Counted from the stretch's first letter, positions 9,011 to 16,976 are shown. The stretch: DNA of 23,525 nucleotides from an uncultured Pirellulaceae bacterium (GCA_934278005.1 CAKQWG010000037.1:1-23525); one strand, 5' to 3'. Notes: generated by a model not told the origin, from the letters alone. Numbers and translations: made by a program.

Positions 9011-9060
9011 GTGGCGTAAGGTTCTAGCTTGCGGCCCATGGCATAAGCTTCTAGCTTGCG
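9011..9060. repeat. Short palindromic interspersed repeat, two copies
   Basis: Two 23-bp units at 9011-9033 and 9038-9060 share the core AAGCTTCTAGCTTGCG (the first reads AAGGTTCT). The AAGCT...AGCTT arms can form a small hairpin. The same unit recurs after rplI at 17496-17573. Both sites lie immediately after a stop codon. Confidence 0.8.
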
Positions 9061-9164
9061 ACAACTTTCTCTTTCGCCCATGGCAAGCAAGATGCTTAGC
9101 CCACTCCCACCATAAAAACCGATCCCCACCTCGGCGAACGCGGCGAGGTAGTTAAGATCATAAT

Positions 9165-9196
9165 CTGACAGCGTTAATCTCTGACAGCGTTAATCA
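9165..9196. repeat. 16-bp direct tandem repeat upstream of dnaB
   Basis: CTGACAGCGTTAATCT is followed directly by the same unit with its last base A. It lies 31 bp before the dnaB start, so it could be leader sequence or a protein-binding site; that role is inference. Confidence 0.75.
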
Positions 9197-9227
9197 CTGC
9201 TCACCTACTCACGGACGAAAACCGACA

Positions 9228-10673
9228 ATGGCCCCTGTGGACCGCAAGAAGAAAAATTGGCGCAAGGACGATGACCGTCCGTCGCAACCCATTTTGGATA
9301 GAACTCCGCCGTGCGATGTACCAGCTGAAATGGCGGTGCTCGGGAGCATTCTATTGCTGCCCGACGTGTGCGATGACTTGGTCATGATTCTCAAAGCGGA
9401 CGACTTCTACGACGATGCCAACCGCAAACTCTACCAACACATGACGGACATGGTCGATCTCGGTCAAAAGATCGACATCACCCTGCTGGTCAATCGCCTC
9501 AAAGCGGCCAACGACTATGAAGCCGTGGGCGGAAGTGCCTATCTAGCCAACTTGGCCAATAGTGTTCCCAACGCGGCTCACGCTGTCTATTACGCACAAA
9601 TCGTGCGCAGCAAGGGGACGTTCCGCAAGTTGATCGAGGCCGGTACTTCGATCCTGAAAGACGCTTACGACGAATCCTTCGAAGCTCGCGAGCTGCTCAG
9701 CCAGGCCGAGCAACGCGTGTTCCAGATCCAAGATGATCGCGGCGGCCAGACGGCCGAGAGCATCGGTGACTTGGTGCACAATGCCATGGAACGCATCGAT
9801 GCGCGCATGCAGGGGACGCATTCAGACGGTGGCGTGGACACCCACTTCACCGACTTTGACGCCATGAGCGGCGGCATGCACAACGGCGAATTGCTGATCC
9901 TGGCCGCCCGTCCGAGTATGGGAAAGACCGCTTTTGCACTGAACATCGCCGAGAACGTAACGTTGCTCGGAGGCGCACCCGTACTATTTGTCAGCTTGGA
10001 AATGTCGGGCATTGAACTGGCCGACCGCTTGCTGTGCTCGGTAGCACGCGTCAACGGGCACCGCCTGCGCAACGGTACGATCAGCCAGGATGACCGCAAG
10101 CGGCTCGTGGAAAAGGCCATGGAAGTTAGCAACGCACCGCTCTACGTCGACGATTCCCCTACGCGCACGGTCAGCGAAATAGCTGCTGTCGCTCGGCGAA
10201 TTCGCCAGCGTGAGAAGAGGTTGGGTCTGATTGTCATCGATTACCTACAGCTCATCGAGCCCGACAATCCCAAGGATCCGCGCCAGGAGCAGGTAGCCAA
10301 GATCGCGCGGCGACTGAAGGGGCTGGCTCGCGAGCAATTGGTCCCGGTACTGTGCTTGGCCCAGCTCAATCGTCAAGCTGAAGAGGGCAAGGACCATCGC
10401 CCGCGATTGAGCCACCTGCGCGAATCAGGCGCCATCGAGCAGGACGCCGATGTGGTGATGTTCGTACACCGCGAGGAGTATTACCACCGCGGAGACGAAG
10501 CCAGCCAATACGCTGGCCAAGCTGAGATCATCATCGCCAAACAGCGCAATGGTCCCGTCGGTGACATCGAACTGAGCTGGGAAAAAGAATTCACGCGCTT
10601 CCAGGATCGAGCGCCGGAGCGGCACAGCGAGTTCGATAGCTACGCCGAATTCCAATCCCCAGGTGGGTTCTAG
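9228..10673 (+). CDS. dnaB: Replicative DNA helicase DnaB
   Basis: This 481-residue hexameric helicase unwinds DNA at the replication fork, travelling 5' to 3' on the lagging-strand template and recruiting primase. An N-terminal DnaB domain spans ~25-130 (DVPAEMAVLGSILL). In the RecA-like motor, Walker A is ARPSMGKT at 227-234 with Lys233 and Walker B is LIVIDYLQL at 334-342. LSHLRESGAIEQDADVV follows at ~395-411, and KQRNGPVG at 438-445 carries the arginine finger region. The length is normal and no intein is present. The ATG has no strong ribosome site. In many bacteria dnaB follows rplI; here it lies about 6 kb before rplI on the same strand. Confidence 0.97.
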   Translation: MAPVDRKKKNWRKDDDRPSQPILDRTPPCDVPAEMAVLGSILLLPDVCDDLVMILKADDFYDDANRKLYQHMTDMVDLGQKIDITLLVNRLKAANDYEAVGGSAYLANLANSVPNAAHAVYYAQIVRSKGTFRKLIEAGTSILKDAYDESFEARELLSQAEQRVFQIQDDRGGQTAESIGDLVHNAMERIDARMQGTHSDGGVDTHFTDFDAMSGGMHNGELLILAARPSMGKTAFALNIAENVTLLGGAPVLFVSLEMSGIELADRLLCSVARVNGHRLRNGTISQDDRKRLVEKAMEVSNAPLYVDDSPTRTVSEIAAVARRIRQREKRLGLIVIDYLQLIEPDNPKDPRQEQVAKIARRLKGLAREQLVPVLCLAQLNRQAEEGKDHRPRLSHLRESGAIEQDADVVMFVHREEYYHRGDEASQYAGQAEIIIAKQRNGPVGDIELSWEKEFTRFQDRAPERHSEFDSYAEFQSPGGF

Positions 10674-11003
10674 CCGCGACCTGCGGTCGGGCTGCGGCTG
10701 CGGTCAGGCTCTGCGCACATTCGCGCCGATCAGCGGGTCCTGCCTGCACCTGCATAGTCGGCCTCTGCGCGCCGATCTGTCTGCCGGTGCTGCGCAGCTT
10801 TTATCCACCATCAAACCCTGCGTGATTCGCCGACTACTCCAGCTAGGCCTAAGACAAATGCAGCCGCCGAATGGCTTGTTTGATGCCGAGCCGCAGCAGG
10901 CCGCAGATGACGAGGCGATTTGGTTAGCAGGGGGTGGCGCGCGGCGCAGCTCAAGGCGGCTCGGCAAATCGGAGCAGGGCAGGGCAAGCGAGCTTAATTC
11001 AGC
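10674..11003. other. Intergenic stretch after dnaB
   Basis: Frames are open on both strands because of high GC, but none shows a family signature, a ribosome site or plausible composition. I found no tRNA, SRP RNA, RNase P or tmRNA signature. It is the 3' side of dnaB and of the convergent small minus-strand gene. Confidence 0.4.
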
Positions 11004-11183
11004 CTAAGCTTCCAGGCCATGCGTTTCGATAATGGTCGCAGCACCAGGCGTCAGGCGGCGGAGCTTGGCTACAATCACCGCTTTATCAGCGGAGCTGGCT
11101 TTTTCGGCACGAGCCAAAAGTCGGGTAACCTGCTTGCGGCGATGACGGCGGCGGCGAAGCTCGCGAGTTCTTTCTGTTCCCAT
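11004..11183 (-). CDS. Short basic protein, DUF6800-like
   Basis: This 59-residue protein begins MGTERTRELRRRRHRRKQ, with an AGGA about 10 nt upstream. Residues 6-17 are almost solid Arg/His/Lys. The rest is helical (VTRLLARAEKAS, ADKAVIVAKLRRLTPGA). The pattern, a basic head then a short helix with LRRLTPGA, resembles a family of very small planctomycete proteins that I believe is DUF6800; that assignment is from memory. The basic head suggests RNA or ribosome binding, but this is inference. A longer 104-codon frame exists, but its upstream part is low-quality sequence. Confidence 0.65.
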   Translation of the reverse strand: MGTERTRELRRRRHRRKQVTRLLARAEKASSADKAVIVAKLRRLTPGAATIIETHGLEA

Positions 11184-11336
11184 AGCGCGAAAAAATCCTA
11201 TGATTCTTGATAGCTGGTTGCGGATAGCTGAATGCGTTGCGGTTAGCTGCGTGCATTGACAAGGCACGAAAACGTCCTGGTCCCCCCAAAGCGTAGTGTC
11301 GCCGGGGCGATCGGTCAATCCACATCTGCAAAACGG

Positions 11337-11444
11337 CTCGCGCCCACACAGCTACTCGCGCCAATAAACTTACTCATGCCAATAAAACTGCTCACACCGC
11401 TCAACCCGCTCTTGCCTGTAAACCCGCTCTTGCCTGTAAAACTG
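11337..11444. repeat. 18-bp tandem minisatellite, six units
   Basis: There are six consecutive 18-bp units starting at 11337, 11355, 11373, 11391, 11409 and 11427, each beginning CTC and diverging gradually. The last two, CTCTTGCCTGTAAACCCG and CTCTTGCCTGTAAAACTG, differ only near the end. The plus-strand frame spells a hexapeptide repeat L-L-x-P-[ILV]-[NK], but no credible gene surrounds it. The remaining sequence between 11184 and 11657 shows no gene. Confidence 0.85.
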
Positions 11445-11657
11445 TGCTGCAAAAGCATCGGGACAGATAGCTCGAGCGAGCGAATGAGCAGGTGCCCTGG
11501 AAATTACCTCATCTGTTTGTCAAGATAGGCCGCACAGCGTAGCGCGGCTGCCGCCTTTATAGTTGCCTCGGCGAGTGTCAGTGGACACTATTTGAGTGCC
11601 AGTCGACATGATTACAGCCCCTCACTAACCCCCAAGAAAATCGAACCGGAATCACCG

Positions 11658-12407
11658 ATGAGCAGCGAACCAATGGCAGTCGTATTGGCGGCGGGCAAAG
11701 GGACTCGCATGAAAAGCGACCTACCCAAAGTCCTCTTCCCAGTTTTGGGACGAGCCATGATCCACTGGGTACTCGACGCACTCAATGCCGCCGGCGTCCA
11801 GCGGATCGTCGTCGTGGTCGGCTATCGCAGCGCAGATGTGCGTAGCGAACTGTCCGCTCGCAAGGGAGTCAGCTTTGCGTTGCAGGACCAGCAATTGGGC
11901 ACCGGTCATGCTGTCGAGATGTGCCGCTCGCAGTTGCAAAGCCACTCGGGGCCACTGCTGGTTGTAGCGGGCGATTCGCCGCTGATCCAAGCCACTTCGC
12001 TGCACAAGCTTCTCGGTCACTTCGGCAGCGGAGACTGGGACTGCCTGCTGGGGACACTCCTCAAAGACGACCCCACTGGCCTAGGCCGCATCGTGCGTAC
12101 GCCGGCCGGCGAGTTCAGCCGGATCGTAGAGCATAAAGACGCCAGCTTGGCCGAACGAACGATCAAGGAAGTTAATATGAGCACCTACCTGTTCCGCACG
12201 CCGGAGCTGCTGTGGGCACTCTCGCGACTGGAAAATTCCAACGCGCAGGGGGAGTTTTATTTGACCGACTGCCCACAGATCCTCAAGGACAACGGCCGGA
12301 AAGTCGACGCGCTGCCCGTACTTGAGCCTTGCGAATCCCTCAGCATCAATACAATTGAAGAGCTTGCCATTGTGGAATCCAAAATGCGCGAGATGGGCTA
12401 CGCTTAA
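11658..12407 (+). CDS. GlmU-like N-acetylglucosamine-1-phosphate uridylyltransferase, single domain
   Basis: This 249-residue nucleotidyltransferase matches the N-terminal half of GlmU, which makes UDP-GlcNAc from GlcNAc-1-phosphate and UTP for peptidoglycan and lipopolysaccharide. The signature LAAGKGTRMKSDLPK is at 10-24, QLGTGHAV at 79-86 and GDSPL at 105-109. A GEFYLTD motif follows later. The C-terminal left-handed beta-helix acetyltransferase of full GlmU (about 450 residues in total) is absent, and the frame ends cleanly. The ATG at 11658 has a weak CGGA upstream; Met6 is an alternative. It precedes prs, matching the widespread glmU-prs-ctc-pth order, which supports a GlmU origin. Another enzyme would have to acetylate GlcN-1-P. 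Confidence 0.85.
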   Translation: MSSEPMAVVLAAGKGTRMKSDLPKVLFPVLGRAMIHWVLDALNAAGVQRIVVVVGYRSADVRSELSARKGVSFALQDQQLGTGHAVEMCRSQLQSHSGPLLVVAGDSPLIQATSLHKLLGHFGSGDWDCLLGTLLKDDPTGLGRIVRTPAGEFSRIVEHKDASLAERTIKEVNMSTYLFRTPELLWALSRLENSNAQGEFYLTDCPQILKDNGRKVDALPVLEPCESLSINTIEELAIVESKMREMGYA

Positions 12408-12692
12408 GGTCATGCGGCCAGTAATGCAGCGCCTGACCGGCGTCTCCACCCGACCCAGACACGCGGATAGCGCGTAGACTATTCATCACTCGCAGCCTTA
12501 GCCGGGAAGCTAGCTTTTCCGCTGTCGCTTGCAAACAAATTCATGAATAATCCGCGGGTTCCTCGCACGGCGTCGCAACGCAGAGCTCATTCAGCGGCAC
12601 TGCTACCGGCGGTGCGCTGCTCATATCGCACACAAAAATCGCTTACACAGATGCTTACCACCCCGCACACCACTTACTTCCAGCGACCCAGC

Positions 12693-13655
12693 ATGCGTGA
12701 ACTGAAAATCTTGAGCGGTCGAGCCAACCCGGAATTGGCCCGCGACATTTGCAATTCGCTGCATTTGGAGCTGGGCTCGGTGTCGCTAGGGAAGTTCCCT
12801 GATGGTGAAAATTACTGCAAGATCGATGACGACGTGCGCGGCCGCGACGTATTTTTGATCCAACCTACCTGCCCACCGGTCAACGACCACCTGATGGAAC
12901 TGCTGATCATGATCGACAGCTGCAAGCGCGCCAGCGCAGCCCGGGTGACCGCTGTCATTCCGTATTACGGATACGCTCGGCAAGACCGCAAGGACGAAGG
13001 TCGAGTCCCTATCACTGCCAAGCTCGTAGCCAACATGATCGCTCGGGCCGGCGCCGATCGCGTGCTGACCATGGATCTACATGCGCCGCAGATCCAAGGC
13101 TTCTTCGATGTGCCGGTAGATCACCTGTATGCGGCCCCGGTGTTGAATCAGAACTTTCTAGACATGGGCTATGACCAAGACGAAATCGTGGTCGTCAGTC
13201 CCGACCAGGGGAGCATCAAGCGTGCCATCGGCCACTCAAAGCGACTGGGCGGGCAACTGGCGATCGTCGATAAACGCCGCGATAGCGCTCTGGTCACCAA
13301 GCAAAAAAACATCATTGGGGCCTCGGTCGAAGGCAAGGTGTGCCTGATGTTCGACGACATGATTAGCACAGCGGGCTCTATTTGCGGCGCTGCCGAACTG
13401 GTCCACCAACAGGGGGCTCGAGAGATTCACTTGGCAGCCACGCATGGAGTGCTATGCGGACAAGCCATCGAGCGCATTCGCGTGGCGCCAGTCAAGTCGG
13501 TGTGCGTGACCAACAGCATTCCGCTGACCCCAGAAAAACGACTCGATTCCATCAAAGTCGTCTCCGTCGCACCCTTGCTAGCCGAAGCCATTCGCCGCAT
13601 CCACCACGACCAATCCATCAGCGCGATGTTCCCCCCGCCGCCGCCGAACAACTAA
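12693..13655 (+). CDS. prs: Ribose-phosphate pyrophosphokinase (PRPP synthetase)
   Basis: This enzyme makes PRPP from ribose-5-phosphate and ATP for nucleotide, His, Trp and NAD synthesis. Counting from MRELKILSG gives 320 residues, the usual size. FPDGEN is at 35-40, YYGYARQDRK at 91-100, MDLHAPQIQGFFD at 127-139 and the PRPP loop FDDMISTAGS at 220-229. The C-terminus ends in a run of prolines. The frame is open to 12543, with other ATGs at 12543 and 12651; none has a clear ribosome site, and I chose the one that matches the family start. The 285 bp before it hold no other gene that I can support. Confidence 0.95.
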   Translation: MRELKILSGRANPELARDICNSLHLELGSVSLGKFPDGENYCKIDDDVRGRDVFLIQPTCPPVNDHLMELLIMIDSCKRASAARVTAVIPYYGYARQDRKDEGRVPITAKLVANMIARAGADRVLTMDLHAPQIQGFFDVPVDHLYAAPVLNQNFLDMGYDQDEIVVVSPDQGSIKRAIGHSKRLGGQLAIVDKRRDSALVTKQKNIIGASVEGKVCLMFDDMISTAGSICGAAELVHQQGAREIHLAATHGVLCGQAIERIRVAPVKSVCVTNSIPLTPEKRLDSIKVVSVAPLLAEAIRRIHHDQSISAMFPPPPPNN

Positions 13656-13658
13656 CGC

Positions 13659-13705
13659 CTGTCCCCACAACTACCTGTCCCCACAACTACCTGTCCCCAC
13701 AACTA
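13659..13705. repeat. 16-bp tandem repeat, three units
   Basis: CTGTCCCCACAACTAC repeats three times (the last unit lacks one base), starting 3 bp after the prs stop and ending 11 bp before the groES stop. It fills the gap between two convergent genes. Confidence 0.9.
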
Positions 13706-13716
13706 AGGGTTATGGT

Positions 13717-14031
13717 CTAAGGTTTTTCATTGCGAAACACAGCCACGATGTCTTCAACTGGGACGACAAACAGTTGATTTGCAGGATCGAAATCGACCGG
13801 AATGGCATTTTTGGGATGGAACAATATCTTGTCATACTGCCGCAGCGGCACGTCCTCATCGTGAGCCACCTGCTGGCTAATCGTCACAATCCGGCCCGTG
13901 ATCGTTGGGATTTCCGCCGCATCGGGCAAGGCGATTCCACCTTTCGTCTCCCGCTTGGGCTCGTCCTTAAGGACCAGCACGCGTCCGCCGATCGGTTCGA
14001 TATATTGTAAAGCCGCTTTTTTGGTAGCCAT
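13717..14031 (-). CDS. groES: Co-chaperonin GroES
   Basis: This 104-residue Hsp10 lid protein caps the GroEL ring during ATP-driven folding. IEPIGGRVLVLKDEP is at 11-25, and the mobile loop KRETKGGIALPDAA at 26-39 keeps the hydrophobic GIAL contact for GroEL. The C-terminal part YDKILFHPKNAIPVDFD replaces the usual YSKYAGTE-type sequence, so it is somewhat divergent. AGGCGG lies just before the ATG. The gene is inverted between prs and rplY, and no groEL lies beside it. Planctomycetes often carry several groEL/groES copies, so this may be a specialised paralogue. Confidence 0.92.
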   Translation of the reverse strand: MATKKAALQYIEPIGGRVLVLKDEPKRETKGGIALPDAAEIPTITGRIVTISQQVAHDEDVPLRQYDKILFHPKNAIPVDFDPANQLFVVPVEDIVAVFRNEKP

Positions 14032-14085
14032 AACCGCCTGTCAAAACGATAACGTTGATAGATATGGAAGATGATACGAAAATTG

Positions 14086-14103
14086 CTCAAACGCAAATTT
14101 GAG
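14086..14103. promoter_or_regulatory. Small inverted repeat upstream of groES
   Basis: CTCAAA-CGCAAA-TTTGAG lies 55 bp before the groES start. It does not match the CIRCE heat-shock operator (TTAGCACTC...GAGTGCTAA). It could be an operator for another regulator or chance. Confidence 0.25.
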
Positions 14104-14450
14104 TGGAGATTGGGCAAGCTACAAAGCGATGACTAAGGACGCAAGCGGAACTGCCTGGGGGGGGAAGACAAGTACCAATTCATCGCGAGCCGTCCCTCTT
14201 TTGCCCCTGTCCGGTACTATCCAGACGCCGCACCTAGTAAAATCCACCGCTCTACAGCGGCTAAGTGGGCTGTTTGCCCTTGAAAGAAGTCTAAGTTCTG
14301 AGATACTTGCCGCTTCGAAAAATAGCTCGCTGCTATTTTAGCTCCGTTTTAGTATATTTCGACCCCAGACCTCCGCGACTCCACTACTGGACAGGCGGCT
14401 TTTTCGGGATCGTAATTTCCAGCAGGTTCGTTCTTTAGTCAGGCCATGGG
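14104..14450. other. Divergent intergenic region between groES and rplY
   Basis: There is no gene. Two hairpins are visible: CCGCT-CTAC-AGCGG at 14247-14260, and AAAATAGC-TCGCT-GCTATTTT at 14319-14339. The second resembles a weak terminator or leader structure. Promoters for both genes should lie here, but I cannot place them with confidence. Confidence 0.4.
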
Positions 14451-15077
14451 ATGAGTAGCGAAACACTCGAAGTCAAAAACCGTAACGAGCTAGGGACATT
14501 GGCGTCGAACCGCCTGCGGCAAACGGGTTATATCCCAGCCAACCTGTATGGCCACGGCGAACCCAACGTCAACTTGGCTGTTCGCGCAGATGCCATCAAC
14601 ACAATCATCCAGCAGGGCTCAAAACTGCTGTCATTGACCGGTGACATCACGGACACCGCCTTGCTGCGCGAGGTTCAGTGGGACGCCTTCGGAATCGAAG
14701 TCATGCACGTCGACCTGACCCGGGTAACGCGTTCCGAGCTGGTGGAAGTCTCACTGCCGATCGAACTGCACGGACAAGCCCCTGGACTAAGCCAGGGCGG
14801 CCAGATGAGCGTCGAGCATCACGAGCTGACCATTCGCTGCCCAGCCTCGAGCATCCCTGAACACCTCTTGATCAGCGTGTCTGCTCTGCAACTGGGGCAA
14901 GCCATCCATGCCAACGAAGTCAAGCTGCCCGATGGCGCGACGATGGTTACGCCCGAGACCGAAGTCGTGGTGCAGATCGTCAAACCTGCCGGCATGCAAG
15001 AAGACGATACAGACGGCCAAGTGGCTGAGCCGGAATTGATCGGCAAGGACGACAGCGAAGACAGTTCCAAGGACTAA
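14451..15077 (+). CDS. rplY: 50S ribosomal protein L25, long Ctc type
   Basis: This 208-residue protein binds 5S rRNA. It is the long form with a second beta domain (general stress protein Ctc / TL5). The L25 signature GTLASNRLRQTGYIPANLYG is at 15-34. A TL5-like C-terminal domain follows at ~95-185 (VEVSLPIELHGQA, then a region ending ETEVVVQIVKP). The last ~25 residues are acidic. It is followed 11 bp later by pth, the common ctc-pth arrangement, so they are probably co-transcribed. The start ATG has a modest AGG upstream. Confidence 0.95.
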   Translation: MSSETLEVKNRNELGTLASNRLRQTGYIPANLYGHGEPNVNLAVRADAINTIIQQGSKLLSLTGDITDTALLREVQWDAFGIEVMHVDLTRVTRSELVEVSLPIELHGQAPGLSQGGQMSVEHHELTIRCPASSIPEHLLISVSALQLGQAIHANEVKLPDGATMVTPETEVVVQIVKPAGMQEDDTDGQVAEPELIGKDDSEDSSKD

Positions 15078-15088
15078 TTGCGGCGCAA

Positions 15089-15709
15089 ATGCAAACCGCG
15101 TCGCTGCAACTTGGGGACGACCCATCGTTGACTACTGCCGGATCACAACTGAAAATAGCCGTTGGGCTTGGTAATCCCGGTGCTAAATACGCCGGAACGC
15201 GACATAATGTCGGCTTCGATGTACTCGACCACGTGTGCCGCGCGCACCTAGCGGCACCCATACGAGCGAAGTTCGAAGGACAACTGACGACCGTCACCGT
15301 CGGACAGACCACATTGATGCTGGTTTGGCCGCTGACGTACATGAATGAAAGTGGACGATGTGTGAAAGCGGTCGCCCAGTTTTACAAGATTGACCCTGTC
15401 CAAGATATACTGGTCATCTGCGACGATTTGAGCCTGCCGCTGGGCAAGCTCCGCATGCGCAGTAAGGGTTCCGCCGGAGGACAAAAGGGACTCAACCATA
15501 TCTTGCAAGTCTTTGGAACCCAAGAGATTCCACGACTGCGGATCGGTATTGACCCTGCACCTCCCCAGTGGGAAACCGCCGATTACGTACTCGGCCGCTT
15601 CCGCAACGATGAAAAACCTGTGATCGAGCAAGCTATCCAAGAAGCCGCTGCCGCGCTGCTGACTTGGTGCCAGCACGACCTGAACTACTGCATGAATCAA
15701 ATCAACTAA
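15089..15709 (+). CDS. pth: Peptidyl-tRNA hydrolase
   Basis: This enzyme releases tRNA from prematurely dropped peptidyl-tRNA. It has 206 residues, with ~20 extra at the N-terminus compared with E. coli. GLGNPG is at 26-31, catalytic His39 lies in TRHNVGFD, Asn86 in TYMNESG and Asp112 in ICDDLSLPLG. The conserved GGHNGL segment is GGQKGL here (130-135), so the residue equivalent to E. coli Asn114 is Lys133. AAGGA lies 14 nt before the ATG, so a later start near the LKIAVGLG segment is possible. Confidence 0.95.
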   Translation: MQTASLQLGDDPSLTTAGSQLKIAVGLGNPGAKYAGTRHNVGFDVLDHVCRAHLAAPIRAKFEGQLTTVTVGQTTLMLVWPLTYMNESGRCVKAVAQFYKIDPVQDILVICDDLSLPLGKLRMRSKGSAGGQKGLNHILQVFGTQEIPRLRIGIDPAPPQWETADYVLGRFRNDEKPVIEQAIQEAAAALLTWCQHDLNYCMNQIN

Positions 15710-15734
15710 AAAACCAGCCAATCCACAACTCATC

Positions 15735-15739
15735 GGGAG
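15735..15739 (+). promoter_or_regulatory. Ribosome binding site deciding a TTG start
   Basis: GGGAG lies 9 nt before the TTG used by rpsF. No ATG in this frame could give the complete S6 N-terminus. Confidence 0.65.
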
Positions 15740-15748
15740 TCATCAATT

Positions 15749-16180
15749 TTGCCAGCTACATGTTACGACTGCTTTTTCCTGTTCGACAGCAATAAATACA
15801 ATCGCGATCCCGGCGGCTTAATCGCTGAGGTCCACAAGCACATCGAGGATCTCGGGGGCGAGATCCTGGCTAGCCGCCTGTGGGAAGAGCGAAAGTTGGC
15901 CTACCCCATCGATGGCCACATGAAGGGGACCTACTGGATCTCGTACTTCAATATGGAAGGCGCTCGCTTGATCGAATTCAATCGCGCTTGCCAACTGAAC
16001 GAGAGCATCATGCGGTTCCTGATCACTAAGGTCGACCCACGCTTGGTAGCGCCACTGGTCGCCCACGCGCTTGGACAAGGCGAAATGCCACGGCCCGACG
16101 GCGATCGCGACTCGCGCGACCGTGATCACGATCGAGTGGCCGTATCGGTCGGCGCCGACGGCAGTGACGAAGAAGAATAG
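15749..16180 (+). CDS. rpsF: 30S ribosomal protein S6
   Basis: S6 has 143 residues including an acidic/Arg-rich tail (DRDSRDRDHDR..., ending DEEE). It binds 16S rRNA as a heterodimer with S18. The core is at 5-100: YDCFFLFDSNKY, LGGEI at 35-39, ERKLAYPIDGHMKGTYWIS at 47-65 and MRFLITKVD. The start is TTG. It is followed by ssb, as in most bacteria. Its usual neighbour and partner gene rpsR (S18) is not present between ssb and rplI. Confidence 0.95.
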   Translation: MPATCYDCFFLFDSNKYNRDPGGLIAEVHKHIEDLGGEILASRLWEERKLAYPIDGHMKGTYWISYFNMEGARLIEFNRACQLNESIMRFLITKVDPRLVAPLVAHALGQGEMPRPDGDRDSRDRDHDRVAVSVGADGSDEEE

Positions 16181-16199
16181 AGAAAATAGTACGCTGAAA

Positions 16200-16228
16200 A
16201 AAACCTGGCCAAGCAAGCGACAGGTTTT
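16200..16228 (+). terminator. Possible weak terminator after rpsF
   Basis: AAAACCTG pairs with CAGGTTTT around a 13-nt loop, 20 bp after the rpsF stop. The stem is short and the only T-run is in the stem itself, so it may attenuate rather than stop transcription. Confidence 0.35.
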
Positions 16229-16393
16229 ACCAACCGGCCCAAATGCCTTATAGTGAACGCTAACACCGATCGCTCGGTAATTCGCAGCGGCTCATCCAAT
16301 GTTCGAACTGGCGCGCATGGATCAGTATTGAGGGACCACTGCCAGCAAGTCCCAACGCAAGATTTTACTGTAGAGCGAAATAGGCACCCGGCG

Positions 16394-16399
16394 TATAAT
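16394..16399 (+). promoter_or_regulatory. Possible -10 box for ssb
   Basis: A perfect TATAAT lies 27 bp before the ssb ATG. No convincing -35 box is found at 16-18 bp spacing, so this rests on one hexamer. It fits with the hairpin that separates ssb from rpsF. Confidence 0.3.
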
Positions 16400-16408
16400 T
16401 CTTTGGGC

Positions 16409-16415
16409 AAAGGAG
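16409..16415 (+). promoter_or_regulatory. Ribosome binding site of ssb
   Basis: AAAGGAG sits 10 nt before the ATG at 16426. It is only 1 nt from the in-frame TTG at 16417, which rules out that earlier start. Confidence 0.75.
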
Positions 16416-16425
16416 ATTGAAGTCG

Positions 16426-16914
16426 ATGTCGAGCTACAACCGCGTGATACTCATGGGCCGCTTGACCCGTGATGTGCAATTGAAGTATACCCCTTCGGGG
16501 ACGCCAGTGACCGAGATCGGCTTGGCGGTCAACGACCGCCGCAAAGGGCAGAATGGCGAATGGATTGACGAGACAACGTTTGTGGAAGTCACGTTTTGGG
16601 GTCGGACAGCGGAGGTTGCCTCCGAGTACTTGAGCAAGGGCTCGCCAGTATTCGTCGAAGGCCGACTTAAGCTCGATACCTGGGAGAAGGAAGGACAGAA
16701 GCACTCCAAACTACGCGTGGTTTGCGACCGCATGCAGCTGCTCGGCGGACGACCAGATGGTAGACCAGAAGGCAATCGCAGCGAGGGATCTCAACGGCCA
16801 GCGCCGGCCCGAGATCATGCTAGCGACCACTATGTCGAGTCCCCGTCGGCCGCGCACCATATTCCCGAACCCTCACGCGGTGGCGGCCTAGCCGGCGACG
16901 ACATCCCGTTTTAA
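16426..16914 (+). CDS. ssb: Single-stranded DNA-binding protein
   Basis: This 162-residue protein coats single-stranded DNA during replication and repair and recruits partners through its C-terminal tip. The OB-fold occupies 1-~108 (MSSYNRVILMGRLTRD; WIDETTFVEVTFWGRTAEVA). A Gly/Pro/Arg-rich linker follows, and the canonical acidic tip DDIPF ends the protein. It lies between rpsF and rplI, about 5.7 kb downstream of the helicase gene dnaB, so replication and ribosome genes are interleaved. Confidence 0.97.
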   Translation: MSSYNRVILMGRLTRDVQLKYTPSGTPVTEIGLAVNDRRKGQNGEWIDETTFVEVTFWGRTAEVASEYLSKGSPVFVEGRLKLDTWEKEGQKHSKLRVVCDRMQLLGGRPDGRPEGNRSEGSQRPAPARDHASDHYVESPSAAHHIPEPSRGGGLAGDDIPF

Positions 16915-16976
16915 GCATATTGAATCTTTAACTGCAACCAAACTTTCAATTAATAAATTTCTGAACGAGTTCCAAG

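Noticed and set aside
10663..11007. 114-codon open frame after dnaB (plus) and an 87-codon frame on minus
   Set aside because: High GC leaves all frames open. There is no family pattern or ribosome site, and the plus frame overlaps the end of dnaB.
14086..14103. CIRCE heat-shock operator before groES
   Set aside because: The inverted repeat present does not match the CIRCE sequence or spacing.
15710..15748. S6-S18 autoregulatory RNA leader before rpsF
   Set aside because: The gap is only 39 bp and I could not fold the expected hairpin with its CCG bulge.
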